Of a stretch of DNA of 64,000 bases, positions 8,101 through 16,844 are shown piece after piece (position 1 is the stretch's first letter; each line of letters opens with the position of its first letter). This stretch comes from Maritalea myrionectae DSM 19524 (GTDB lineage Bacteria > Pseudomonadota > Alphaproteobacteria > Rhizobiales > Devosiaceae). A program made the translations under genes and the position numbers. The stretch lies in assembly GCF_000423365.1 (NCBI RefSeq), contig NZ_AUHV01000002.1, positions 496,001-560,000 of the forward strand, written 5' to 3'. A model generated the notes under the pieces. The model saw nothing but the letters and a program-made list of their open reading frames with translations, searched no databases and had not been told where the DNA came from.

Positions 8101-8943
8101 CTATTCCTTCACCGCGCCAGCGGTCAGGCCAGCGATAATGTATCGCTGCAGGAAGATGTAAATGATCAGCACTGGCAAAATGCCGACCAAACTCGCGGCC
8201 ATCACTTCGTTCCAAATAACGGTTTGACGACCAAAGAACTGGTAAATACCAACCGGCAATGGATGCAGGTCAGAATTTGAATTGAATGTTAATGCGAACA
8301 GGAACTGCTGCGCATAGGCCCCAATAAAGGTTGCAATCGCCACCACAACAATCCCGGGCATGGCGATCGGCAAGATCACCTTCCAAAGGATGTAAGGGCG
8401 GCTTGCGCCATCCACCCAAGCAGCTTCTTCAAGCTCGCGAGGGATTTTCATTAGATATGAGCGCAACAACCAAATCGCGGTTGGGATCAAAAACGCTGCG
8501 CCTGGAATGATCATTGCCAAATATGTGTTCAGCAACCCCAAGTTCCGCATCAATTGGAACAATGGAATGATCAAAACAGCGCCACCCACCATGTTAATGG
8601 CAAGGAATGCCGCCAACATTGGGTCCCGGCCTTTAAAGTCGAACCGGGCAAAGGCCCAAGCAGCGGGGATCACAGCAACCAGCACGATCAGTGTCACACA
8701 GGTCGCAATGAAGAAGCTGTTCCAAATATAACGCCCCAAGCGCGGCACATTTTCCCACATGGTGAAATATGCATCAAAGCTCATATTGTCCGTAATGATT
8801 TTATACGGAATGGAGTTGATCCGGTTGAGCGGACGCATGGACACCAGGAAGGCTTCCAGGAACGGCGCCAAAAGGAACAATAGAAAGACGGCGATGCCCA
8901 AATAAATGCCGACAATTTCCCACCAACGGTACTTATTTATCAT
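8101..8943 (-). CDS. carbohydrate ABC transporter permease (MalG-like)
   Basis: Inner-membrane permease (280 residues) of the CUT1 type with six predicted membrane segments, the first at about residues 13-33 (GIYLGIAVFLLFLLAPFLEA). The cytoplasmic EAA loop reads EEAAWVDGASRPYILWKVILP, with the conserved EAA and G spaced as in MalG. It overlaps the upstream permease by 11 bp (8933-8943), which suggests translational coupling, and is followed by the binding protein after 38 bp. It forms the channel heterodimer with the permease at 8933-9829. Confidence 0.92.
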   Translation of the reverse strand: MINKYRWWEIVGIYLGIAVFLLFLLAPFLEAFLVSMRPLNRINSIPYKIITDNMSFDAYFTMWENVPRLGRYIWNSFFIATCVTLIVLVAVIPAAWAFARFDFKGRDPMLAAFLAINMVGGAVLIIPLFQLMRNLGLLNTYLAMIIPGAAFLIPTAIWLLRSYLMKIPRELEEAAWVDGASRPYILWKVILPIAMPGIVVVAIATFIGAYAQQFLFALTFNSNSDLHPLPVGIYQFFGRQTVIWNEVMAASLVGILPVLIIYIFLQRYIIAGLTAGAVKE

Positions 8944-9829
8944 TTTTCAAGCTCCTTCTTGCCATGCGTGACAGCATGTAGAAATAGAACCCTGCGAACG
9001 AGGACAGGAAGATCACAATCATCACAGCACGCGCTGCACCTTCACCATATCGGTTACGGGAAATCGCAGTCTTATAGGTGTCGATAATCATGGTTGTCGT
9101 CGATCCGCGCGGCCCACCCTCGGTCAAAATCCAGATGATATCGAAGGAGTTAAAGGTCCAGATCGCACTCAACAGGCCCATGGTTGCCACGGCGGGCATA
9201 ATCAAAGGCAACGTGATGCGGCGGAAGCGATACATGCGACTTGCGCCATCCACCCATGCGGCTTCGTGCAAGTCAGGTGAAATAGACTGCATGGCAGCCA
9301 GCAAATAGATGGTGACCAATGGCGTGCCCACCCAAACGTCGGTCACGACGGTTGAATAGAATGCGCCGGTGCGGTCGCCCAAGAATTCGTAAGGCCCAGC
9401 CAAAATACCCAAATGCTGCGCAACGCCGGAAATCATGCCGAACTGGCCATTATACATCCAGCGCCACATAAATACGCCAATCGCAATTGGCACAATCCAG
9501 GGGGGCATCACCAGTACGCGCAAAAAGCCGCGACCTGGTACAGCGGAGTTGAGCAACATTGCGCCCAGAACGCCGACCACCATTTTCAAAGTTACAGAAA
9601 TGGCCATCCAATAAAATGTCCGGCCAATGACTTCTGGAAAACGGCGTGAGAAAATCTTCTCATAGTTTGCCAAGCCAATGAACTCTTCAGTCGGCTTCAG
9701 CGATGCGTCCGTAAATGATAGCCGAACTGTTTCCAACAGCGGCCATGCTACAATTGCCAGCGTAATAAACAATGCCGGCAAGAGCAGCAAATACGGAAAC
9801 ACATTTGGACGTCCCCCCATTGCTTGCAT
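8933..9829 (-). CDS. sugar ABC transporter permease (MalF-like)
   Basis: Partner permease of 298 residues, CUT1 type. The first membrane segment is at about residues 11-33 and the EAA loop reads HEAAWVDGASRMYRFRRITLP. The start codon directly abuts the stop of the Gfo/Idh/MocA gene (9829/9830), and the 3' end overlaps the MalG-like gene by 11 bp, so the three genes are tightly coupled. Short N-terminus without the large periplasmic P2 loop of E. coli MalF, as is usual in this subfamily. Confidence 0.92.
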   Translation of the reverse strand: MQAMGGRPNVFPYLLLLPALFITLAIVAWPLLETVRLSFTDASLKPTEEFIGLANYEKIFSRRFPEVIGRTFYWMAISVTLKMVVGVLGAMLLNSAVPGRGFLRVLVMPPWIVPIAIGVFMWRWMYNGQFGMISGVAQHLGILAGPYEFLGDRTGAFYSTVVTDVWVGTPLVTIYLLAAMQSISPDLHEAAWVDGASRMYRFRRITLPLIMPAVATMGLLSAIWTFNSFDIIWILTEGGPRGSTTTMIIDTYKTAISRNRYGEGAARAVMIVIFLSSFAGFYFYMLSRMARRSLKNDK

Positions 9830-11029
9830 TTAAGCAACCTCCTCCTTGGCAAGCTTGTAGCTGTCGAACTTCGCCCACGTTTCCGTGAGATCAACAACAG
9901 AGCCAGACAAGCGTGCTTCGTCTAGTTTGATTGCGGTTAGGCCCGCTTCCAAGCCATCCAAAATGGAAACTGGAAGCTTTGCGCCATTCCGCAAGTGATT
10001 GAAAATATCCTCGATCATCTGCTCATCAGCCCCGTAGTGAGCAGACAGGTTTGAGGCTTCATATGATTTGTCGACCAAAGTCTCAGAATTCTCAGCTGCA
10101 GTGAGCTTGAAGAAATTGCGAATAAAATCGCCTTCCGCCATGCCTTTTGAGCCGATCACCGCAAAGCGACGGAACTCGTCCGGCACGTTCATATTGGTGT
10201 GGAAGCAAAGATTTTCGCCATCCTGATATTCGACCAAAGCAGTTTGATAGTCGATGATATCGCCATCACTATCGAACACCTTGTCGCTGCCATTCCAGCC
10301 GCTGGGCTTATATTGATAAACGTCAGCCAATTCGTCCGGTTTGTTCTCCGGCACGAATGAGCGACGACCACCGAAGCTGGCCACACGTTTTGGCCGCTTG
10401 CCCACAAGACCTTGATAAAGGTCCAGGTCGTGGCAGCATTTTTCCAGCATGAACCCGCCAGAAAATTCTGAATTACGACGCCAATCGCGCATAAAAAATG
10501 CACCGTGATAAGGCGCAATATGCTCTGACGCCTCAATGGAGGCGATGTTACCCAATTTGCCGCTGTCGCGTGCCGCAATCAAATCGCGGTAAAGCGGGGC
10601 GTAACGCAACACCAAGCCAATCATCACTTGGTCTACATTGCCGGCTTCCTGCAACAATTCAAGCAACTCAAATGTTTGCTCTTCTGTGGTCACAACAGGC
10701 TTTTCAGCAAATGTCTTGACGCCCGCCTTGATCGCAATCCGCAAATGCTCAAGGTGCATATGGTTTGGCGAACCGACCATCAACAAATCAAGGTCGTTTT
10801 TCTCGAGCAGCTCTTCCAAGCTGTCAAAAGGCTTGCCCGGATTGAAGGTTTTAAGCGCTGACGGATCAACAGAGATGCCGGGCACCCCTTCCCCATTCAC
10901 CAAGCCCAAGCCTGCCGGATTTGGGTCAACGTAACCAACGAACTCAATGTCCTTTTGAGTTTGGCCGATGACCTGCATCAAATAACCAATACGATATCCC
11001 AGTCCAACGACACCGATTTTAAAGGTCAT
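9830..11029 (-). CDS. Gfo/Idh/MocA family oxidoreductase
   Basis: A 399-residue NAD(P)-dependent dehydrogenase of the glucose-fructose oxidoreductase / inositol dehydrogenase family. The Rossmann motif GVVGLGYRIGYL opens the protein, the EKP motif appears in FAEKPVVTT at about residues 90-95, and the C-terminal alpha/beta domain includes GGFMLEKCCHDLDLYQG with the conserved H-D pair. It is the first gene of the ABC transporter operon, so it probably oxidises the imported sugar or polyol. The ATG at 11029 has GGGAGG upstream. A perfect 8-5-8 palindrome lies 93 bp upstream. Several subfamilies share this layout and the exact substrate remains open. Confidence 0.9.
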   Translation of the reverse strand: MTFKIGVVGLGYRIGYLMQVIGQTQKDIEFVGYVDPNPAGLGLVNGEGVPGISVDPSALKTFNPGKPFDSLEELLEKNDLDLLMVGSPNHMHLEHLRIAIKAGVKTFAEKPVVTTEEQTFELLELLQEAGNVDQVMIGLVLRYAPLYRDLIAARDSGKLGNIASIEASEHIAPYHGAFFMRDWRRNSEFSGGFMLEKCCHDLDLYQGLVGKRPKRVASFGGRRSFVPENKPDELADVYQYKPSGWNGSDKVFDSDGDIIDYQTALVEYQDGENLCFHTNMNVPDEFRRFAVIGSKGMAEGDFIRNFFKLTAAENSETLVDKSYEASNLSAHYGADEQMIEDIFNHLRNGAKLPVSILDGLEAGLTAIKLDEARLSGSVVDLTETWAKFDSYKLAKEEVA

Positions 11030-11121
11030 ACGATCCCTCCCGATCTTCTATGAAATTAATTTTCGTACATTGGACCAAATAATGCAAATTCTCAAGGGAG
11101 TTTTGTAATTTTACCCCCAGT

Positions 11122-11142
11122 TTGTGAAAATCAATTTCACAA
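11122..11142. promoter_or_regulatory. candidate operator upstream of the sugar ABC operon
   Basis: A perfect inverted repeat with 8-bp arms TTGTGAAA and TTTCACAA separated by 5 bp, centred about 103 bp before the dehydrogenase start in the 177-bp gap after cutC. A smaller dyad, GTAATTTTAC, lies at 11105-11114. The position and symmetry fit a repressor site; the binding regulator (LacI, GntR or the RpiR type at 534-1400) is not identifiable. Confidence 0.5.
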
Positions 11143-11206
11143 TTACGGATAAGTTTTTGAAAATTAAAGCGATCTTTGTGGTTTTTTGTACGGAGGAGAA
11201 ATGTAG

Positions 11207-11950
11207 TCATGACGCTGCCCCCTCAAAATGAGACAGCTCAAGCGCAAGTTTTTGCGCCACTTTCAGACTAGCGTCGCGCCGACCAGCTTCAGCTGCAAAC
11301 CCCAGCTTCACCGCCGCATCCGGCGATTGTGGCAAAGGCGCTGCGCAAGAGGCATGAATATTTGTGAGCGGCATTGCTGCAGCCAGATGCGATATCACTT
11401 CGGCATTCACGCCTGACCCGGGCATAATTTCAATGCGTCCGCGCGCGGCCGTGACGATTTCAGCAAGCAAGTCCTTGCCATCACTGGCCTTTGTTTGCTG
11501 CCCGCTCGTCAGGATACGATCAAATCCAAGCTCAATTGCAGTCTCGAGCGCTGAAAGCGGCTCTGGCGTCACGTCGAAGGCGCGATGTAGTGTTAAATCC
11601 ATGCCATTGGCAGCATCAATTAGCGTTTTAAGCGTGCACTCATCCAATGTGCCGTCGGCATGAGTTGCGCCCAACACAACGCCCTGCATCTTTTCACTTT
11701 TCGCCAATGCGATATCGTCCAACATTAGCTTCAATTCATCTTCGCTAAAGCAGAAATCACCGTCACGCGGACGGATCATCACATGAGCTGGCATGTCGAT
11801 TTCACGCGCCAGACGCATCAAGCCACGCGAAGGCGTCAAGCCACCTGCGGCCAGTGCCGAGCAAAGCTCTACACGATCTGCGCCAGCCTGTTTGGCAACT
11901 TTGAGGCCATGTGGTGTATCGACACAAATTTCGAAAGTGATTTTCGACAT
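11207..11950 (-). CDS. cutC: CutC family TIM-barrel protein in an amino-sugar operon
   Basis: A 247-residue CutC protein (PF03932). The family was named for copper homeostasis but its biochemical role is unsettled. Hallmarks seen: GADRVELCSALAAGGLTPS near residue 25, HVMIRPRDGDFCFS, the barrel strand GVVLGATHADGTLD, and LTLHRAFDV. The ATG at 11950 overlaps the TGA of the ROK kinase (TGATG), so the three genes nagA, ROK kinase and cutC are translationally coupled; a GTG one codon earlier is also possible. The context points to sugar or amino-sugar metabolism, and the copper genes of this window are 25 kb away. Confidence 0.9.
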   Translation of the reverse strand: MSKITFEICVDTPHGLKVAKQAGADRVELCSALAAGGLTPSRGLMRLAREIDMPAHVMIRPRDGDFCFSEDELKLMLDDIALAKSEKMQGVVLGATHADGTLDECTLKTLIDAANGMDLTLHRAFDVTPEPLSALETAIELGFDRILTSGQQTKASDGKDLLAEIVTAARGRIEIMPGSGVNAEVISHLAAAMPLTNIHASCAAPLPQSPDAAVKLGFAAEAGRRDASLKVAQKLALELSHFEGAAS

Positions 11951-12876
11951 CACGCCACCCCACGCATTTTTGACTCTGGGGGACGTAAAAATGAGGCCCC
12001 AACCAGGCCAGCATTTTTGAGATGTTGCGCTGGCACGACCAGCGGCTGCTCATAATTTGAGAGCACCATTGTGCGCACGCGCTTGTCGATGTGCGCGACC
12101 AGATCTTGGGCGTGGGCCAACCCGCCGCCAACGGGCACACAACTCGGCCCAAGCGCATTGATGAAAGTGGAAAGAACCCGCGCCACCATCTCCGCAGAAA
12201 CTTCGATAGACTTTGTTGCCTTTTCGTCGCCAGCGCGCCAACGCTCCAGCACGGTTTCAGCATCAATGGCTTCACCTGTGAGCGCTTTATGCACATTCTC
12301 GATGCCGCGCGCGCCGCCAACAGTATCCAAACATCCTTTTTGGCCACAGCCGCATTGGAAATATCCCATATGCTCAACCAGGCCACCAGCCGTTGGATCA
12401 ACGACCGGACCATGGCCCCATTCGCCGGAAATTCCGCCATATCCTGTAACAATTTCGCCATTGATAACAATGCCGCCGCCAACGCCTGTGCCAAGCACGA
12501 TGGCAAGCACATTGCCAGAACCTTGGGCAACGCCAGCCTTCGCCTCAGCAAGCGCCAAACAGTCCGCATCGTTGGCAACCAGCACAGGGATATTCACGCG
12601 CTGCTCCAGCTTGGTTGCCAGATCGACGCCTTTAAGACATTCGATGTTGGCAATGGTCAGTGCGCCCGTTTCGGGATTGGCAATTCCGGCGATTGAAATG
12701 GCGACAAAATCACGTTGAGCCGCAGGTGCTTTTGCAACCATAGATGCCATCGCATCAATAAACTCATCCAGCGAGTCACGCGGGGTTGGGCACTGCGCGG
12801 CAATAGGCACGTCGCCCAGCGCCACAGGCCAACCGCAGCGAATGTTGGTGCCGCCAATGTCAAAACACACAGGCAT
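11950..12876 (-). CDS. ROK family kinase, probable N-acetylglucosamine kinase
   Basis: A 308-residue ROK (repressor, ORF, kinase) sugar kinase without a DNA-binding domain. It has the phosphate-binding FDIGGTNIRCGW at the N-terminus, the GTGVGGGIVINGEI sugar/ATP motif, the catalytic region and EWGHGPVV histidine, and the ROK zinc motif CGCGQKGCLDTVGG. It lies between nagA (TAATG overlap) and cutC (TGATG overlap). With NagA next door it most probably makes GlcNAc-6-phosphate from cytoplasmic GlcNAc, the substrate of NagA. ManNAc or another hexosamine is possible. No nagB deaminase is in the window. Confidence 0.88.
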   Translation of the reverse strand: MPVCFDIGGTNIRCGWPVALGDVPIAAQCPTPRDSLDEFIDAMASMVAKAPAAQRDFVAISIAGIANPETGALTIANIECLKGVDLATKLEQRVNIPVLVANDADCLALAEAKAGVAQGSGNVLAIVLGTGVGGGIVINGEIVTGYGGISGEWGHGPVVDPTAGGLVEHMGYFQCGCGQKGCLDTVGGARGIENVHKALTGEAIDAETVLERWRAGDEKATKSIEVSAEMVARVLSTFINALGPSCVPVGGGLAHAQDLVAHIDKRVRTMVLSNYEQPLVVPAQHLKNAGLVGASFLRPPESKMRGVA

Positions 12877-14030
12877 TAATGCACCTCCCCTTCGCCTTTA
12901 ATCCACGTTTGGGTGACCTTCATGCTGTCTTTATCAAAGGCAACGAGATCGGCATCATAATCGGGTGCAATGCGGCCGATTTTATCGTCCAGCCGCAAGA
13001 ATTGTGCTGGATAGAGCGATGCCATGCGCAGGGCTTCACCAAGCTCTAGTCCAAGCTCTTTGTGCGTCAATTCCACGGCCCGCATCATATCAAGGTCTGA
13101 CCCTGCCAGCGTGCCATCATCCAGCGCGCAACGCCCATCCACTGCATGAATGGTGTCGCCATAAAGGTTGAAGTGTTTTTCTTCTGCGCCGACAGTCGCC
13201 ATTGCATCTGTCACCAGCATGATTTTGCCCTGCGGCTTTGCCCGCACAACAATTCGTGCGCTGGCGAAATGCAGATGGTAGCCATCAACGATTAAGCCGC
13301 ACCAGCTCTCCGCATCATCAAGCCCCGCGCCAACGACACTTGGCTCGCGATTGGCCAGCGGCGGCATAGCGTTAAACAAATGGGTAAAGCCACGCAAACC
13401 GACTTTGAGCGCCTCGCCGATTTGTTCGTACGTTGCTGCGCTGTGGCCGGCGCAAACATGCACACCCTTTTCGCTCAATGTGGCGACGAATTCGTTCGGC
13501 ACACATTCCGGCGCCACCGTTACAATCACTTCGCCCAGGTCACCACGCGTAAACAGCCCAACCGCCTCATCATCCACGTCCCGTAAAAATTCAGGAGCAT
13601 GCACGCCGCGACGCTTCAAACTCAGATAAGGCCCTTCAAAGTGCACACCACGTATGCCAGGCACATTCGCGTTGATCGCCGCGCTGATCGCATCGGCAGC
13701 CTCGCGCATTACATCAAATGAATCGGTGATCAGCGTTGGCATTAGGGTTGTGGAGCCAAATTGACGGTGGCCACGCACAATCTCGGTCAGCCCTTCCACG
13801 GTGCGTTGATCGTTAAACATCACACCGCCGCCGCCATTAACCTGCACATCCACAAAACCTGGCGCTAAGATTTGCCCCTGAAGGTCAATTATTTGCCCTT
13901 CATCGGCAATCGATTGCGTTTCGGCAGCGGACATCAAACGGGAGATTTTTCCATTGGCGATCTCAACGGACTGATTTTCCAAAAACCGCTCACCGTCAAA
14001 AACCGTGGCATTTTTGAGCAGAATCGCCAT
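12876..14030 (-). CDS. nagA: N-acetylglucosamine-6-phosphate deacetylase
   Basis: Removes acetate from GlcNAc-6-phosphate to give glucosamine-6-phosphate in amino-sugar and cell-wall recycling. The 384-residue product has the NagA motifs: PGFVDVQVNGGGG (in place of the HxH of other amidohydrolases), the metal-ligand glutamate in HFEGPYL, CAGHSAAT and FTHLFNAMPP with the two metal histidines, DGYHLH, and the catalytic aspartate in LVTDAM. ATG 14030 is chosen because GGGAGG lies about 10 bases upstream; the open frame to 14051 starts inside that ribosome site. First gene of the nagA-ROK-cutC operon. An 8-3-8 palindrome lies about 110 bp upstream. Confidence 0.93.
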   Translation of the reverse strand: MAILLKNATVFDGERFLENQSVEIANGKISRLMSAAETQSIADEGQIIDLQGQILAPGFVDVQVNGGGGVMFNDQRTVEGLTEIVRGHRQFGSTTLMPTLITDSFDVMREAADAISAAINANVPGIRGVHFEGPYLSLKRRGVHAPEFLRDVDDEAVGLFTRGDLGEVIVTVAPECVPNEFVATLSEKGVHVCAGHSAATYEQIGEALKVGLRGFTHLFNAMPPLANREPSVVGAGLDDAESWCGLIVDGYHLHFASARIVVRAKPQGKIMLVTDAMATVGAEEKHFNLYGDTIHAVDGRCALDDGTLAGSDLDMMRAVELTHKELGLELGEALRMASLYPAQFLRLDDKIGRIAPDYDADLVAFDKDSMKVTQTWIKGEGEVH

Positions 14031-14463
14031 GAACCATCTTCCTCCCGACACCCCACTTTAATTGGAGTGCTAAATCCTCATTATTCGACACACGCACATC
14101 CGACCTAGGCAGTTGCACTTACATCGCCCTAAGCGCTATTAAATCCAATTTAATACCATTTTGCAACCAAAAAATCACATGCATTACAAATTCACATTCC
14201 GCAGCCGCTATATGAATGTAAGATATTGAATTATATTCATATATCGCACTTTATCCGCGCATAAAGGCTTACCACGGATCGAAAGTTTAAGAAGAAACTA
14301 CATTTGATGATCATTGAATTGTCGCAAAAAACCAGAATCGTTATGAATTGGTATCTTTTTGGGAAGCTGCCTGAATTTCACTAATGACGTGCTAGGTTGA
14401 TAGTTTTTAATCATTCTGTAGTTTGGTACTATCGAGTCGTTTGCAACTAAAGGCACGCCATCC
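14031..14463. other. 433-bp intergenic region between divergent nagA and subtilase genes
   Basis: No ORF with coding character is seen. It holds a perfect palindrome at 14137-14155, a second looser match to its half-site at 14053-14075 (TTTAATTGGA), and an AT-rich dyad TGAAT/ATTCA at 14227-14239 flanked by TATGAAT and ATTCATA arms. Promoters for both flanking genes should lie here. The last 100 bp are AT-rich without an obvious hairpin. Confidence 0.6.
14137..14155. promoter_or_regulatory. candidate operator of the nagA operon
   Basis: Perfect inverted repeat, arms TATTAAAT and ATTTAATA around the spacer CCA. It lies about 107 bp before the nagA start. A related half-site TTTAATTGGA occurs at 14055-14064, closer to nagA. 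The arrangement suits a dimeric repressor of amino-sugar genes; the protein is not in the immediate neighbourhood. Confidence 0.45.
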
Positions 14464-16776
14464 ATGAAATTGCGTCGGAAATTGAGTCGCTACACACTCT
14501 TGAGTTCAGCTTGCTTCGGCGTCCTGTTTTTGGCGGCATGTGGGCCCGGCAGCGGCTCTGGTGGTGGCACATCAACGAGCATTACAGCAGCTTGGGCGAC
14601 AGGCAGCGCTGGCGCCGAGAATTCAGCCCTTGCGACAACAATCGCAAACTCAAGCGAGTTTCTTGCCGTTGACCGAAATTACGTCCGCGCGAGCACCAAG
14701 CCGCATGCCTATCGTTTGATCAAGCTTCACAATGCGCTTTCAACTGGTTTAACTGGATCTGGCCAGCTCGTCGCTGTTGTCGATGACGGTTTTCAAACAA
14801 CCCACGAAGAATTCAGCGGTAAGATCATCCATGAGTATGGCAACGTCTCACCTTATTTTGGTTCCGATCACGGCACACATGTCGCTTCGATTGCGACAGG
14901 CAATCAAGGCACAGGTGAGATTATGGGCGTCGCGCCAGAAGCAGATCTTCATCTTGCCTCATTTGAACGAAACGGCATCCTAGGTCTTGGCTATGCGACC
15001 GACGATGCGGCAAGCAAAGGCGCCGTGGTACAAAACAATTCTTGGGGATATGATTACTCTATAACCAACATTCAGAGCCAGATGTCCTCTGGAAAGTCGG
15101 CAGCGGCGGCATTGGCAACTTATACCACCGACAGCACTGCGGATTGGCAATACTACATCGATGCACTGGATGAATTCCAGAAAACAGGCGTCATTGTGTT
15201 TGCCAATGCGAATACAAATTTGGGCGATGTAGATATGAGCGCAGGTCTGCCAGTTGTTGCGCCGGAGTTGGCCGAAGCCTGGATTTCAGTCTCTGAAGTA
15301 GAGTTTTTGATTGATTCATCAACCGAAAAGATTTTGTCGGCCAAATTATTATCTACGCCCTGCGGGCAAGCTGCCGAGTTTTGTCTTGTAGGCGACGGTG
15401 AGACCTACGCCGCATCTGACAATGCGAATGACGCGTATGAAGGAGGGGCTGGCACGTCCTACACGGCACCTCAAGTCGCTGGCGCTGTTGCTTTGCTGGC
15501 CGAGGGCTTTCCGTCTTTGACTCCAGGAGAGTGGCGCGACCGCCTCCTGGCTTCCGCGGACAACAATTTTTTCGCTAGCAATATTGATGGCACCACCGAC
15601 TTTGGCGGCGGGGTCACGCATGGTTATTCCGATATTTTCGGCCATGGCGTGATGAATATCTCTGCGGCCTTGCAGCCTATTGGCGATGTCAGCGTGGTAC
15701 GAGGCAACAATCTCGCCACTGGCACGCGCACGCCACTCGGCGCTGCGACTATTTCCACCAGCGCCACTTATGGCGACGGGCTTTCTCGGATGCTCAAAGA
15801 GCAAGAAATGGCGGTCTTTGACGCGCTGAATGGTAATTTTGAGATCCGTGCCGACTATTTTGTGCAGGAAAACCAAAACACATATCGCTCAGCATCATTG
15901 GACAGCCTTAAAGACAAGGGACAGTCAAGAACATCCCTTTCGCTTGGTGACGACACCGGCAATGTGGAGAATGTACTCTATTTTGGTGCGCAGGATGGCC
16001 TTGCGCATTTGCAAACGGATTTGGGCCTGACCAATAGCTTGGCTCAAAATGTATCCGTCCTTTCCTTTGCTGAAACTGCAACTGCTGTGTACCAAAAACA
16101 CGATACTGCTTTTGGCCATTATGGGTTCTACGGGTTTAGCGCACAGCACAGTGAAAACATAAACGGCTCCCTATCTGGCGCGGGTGCAAATGCGCAGTTT
16201 AATCTGGGCAATTCATCATTGCGTGTTGGCTTCAATCAAATGGTCGAAACGGGCGCGTTTCTTGGCCTGGTCGGCAATGAGGCGTTTAACACGCCAACGC
16301 TGGCAAGCAGCCAAAGTGCCAATTTGAGTTTCGACACCGATCTATCAAACGGAATCAGCGTGTTTGGCGCTGCGGAACTCGGCCGTGCAAGCGGACAAGC
16401 AGAGGGCGATGGCTTTGTAACCGCATTTAACACCGCACAGTTTTCAGGTTTCCATCTTGGCGTGGCCAAAGCCGATTTCGTGCAAAAAGGCGATCGCGTC
16501 ACCCTTTCCCTCGCGCAGCCCATTCACGCAGATGCTGGCGACGTTACGATGAACTTGCCGGTAGGACGGGATAAAGACGGCAACATTATTTATGAACAGG
16601 TTAGCGGCAATCTCTCCCCGTCAGGTCGTGAAATTGACATTGCGGCCAGTTACTTTATGCAGCCGGATGCCTTTAGCACATTGCAATTTGATGTGATGTA
16701 CGCGCTTGATGCCGGACACGTAGCCGGTGAGCGTTCCTATGGGATTGGGGCAAGCTTTAAACGCGACCTGAACTAA
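14464..16776 (+). CDS. subtilase (S8) lipoprotein with probable C-terminal beta-barrel
   Basis: A 770-residue secreted serine protease. Residues 1-26 form a lipoprotein signal with lipobox LAAC (Cys26), followed by a Gly/Ser-rich linker. The peptidase domain (about 95-400) has the triad Asp107 in VAVVDDGF, His136 in HGTHVAS and Ser332 in GTSYTAPQVAGA, where YT replaces the usual MA. From about residue 430 the sequence is rich in alternating short strands (for example FHLGVAKADF, GYGIGAS-like ends) and ends FKRDLN, resembling an autotransporter-type beta domain, though the usual terminal aromatic residue is missing. Known relatives with this order (NalP) are surface lipoprotein autotransporters. 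A strong terminator follows. Single-gene unit. Confidence 0.85.
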   Translation: MKLRRKLSRYTLLSSACFGVLFLAACGPGSGSGGGTSTSITAAWATGSAGAENSALATTIANSSEFLAVDRNYVRASTKPHAYRLIKLHNALSTGLTGSGQLVAVVDDGFQTTHEEFSGKIIHEYGNVSPYFGSDHGTHVASIATGNQGTGEIMGVAPEADLHLASFERNGILGLGYATDDAASKGAVVQNNSWGYDYSITNIQSQMSSGKSAAAALATYTTDSTADWQYYIDALDEFQKTGVIVFANANTNLGDVDMSAGLPVVAPELAEAWISVSEVEFLIDSSTEKILSAKLLSTPCGQAAEFCLVGDGETYAASDNANDAYEGGAGTSYTAPQVAGAVALLAEGFPSLTPGEWRDRLLASADNNFFASNIDGTTDFGGGVTHGYSDIFGHGVMNISAALQPIGDVSVVRGNNLATGTRTPLGAATISTSATYGDGLSRMLKEQEMAVFDALNGNFEIRADYFVQENQNTYRSASLDSLKDKGQSRTSLSLGDDTGNVENVLYFGAQDGLAHLQTDLGLTNSLAQNVSVLSFAETATAVYQKHDTAFGHYGFYGFSAQHSENINGSLSGAGANAQFNLGNSSLRVGFNQMVETGAFLGLVGNEAFNTPTLASSQSANLSFDTDLSNGISVFGAAELGRASGQAEGDGFVTAFNTAQFSGFHLGVAKADFVQKGDRVTLSLAQPIHADAGDVTMNLPVGRDKDGNIIYEQVSGNLSPSGREIDIAASYFMQPDAFSTLQFDVMYALDAGHVAGERSYGIGASFKRDLN

Positions 16777-16802
16777 GACCATCGCAAAACACAAAACATT
16801 TG

Positions 16803-16825
16803 GGGACCTATTCAGGTCCCTTTTT
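16803..16825 (+). terminator. rho-independent terminator of the subtilase gene
   Basis: Stem GGGACCT / AGGTCCC with loop ATTC and five T directly after, 26 bp past the stop codon. On the minus strand the hairpin lacks a good T-run, so it serves the subtilase gene. Confidence 0.92.
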
Positions 16826-16844
16826 GCGCTGCGTTCATGCCCGA

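Noticed and set aside
8063-8215. N-terminal extension of the sugar-binding protein
   Set aside because: It lies in the permease gene and would bury a clean signal peptide that begins at 8062 after a good ribosome site.
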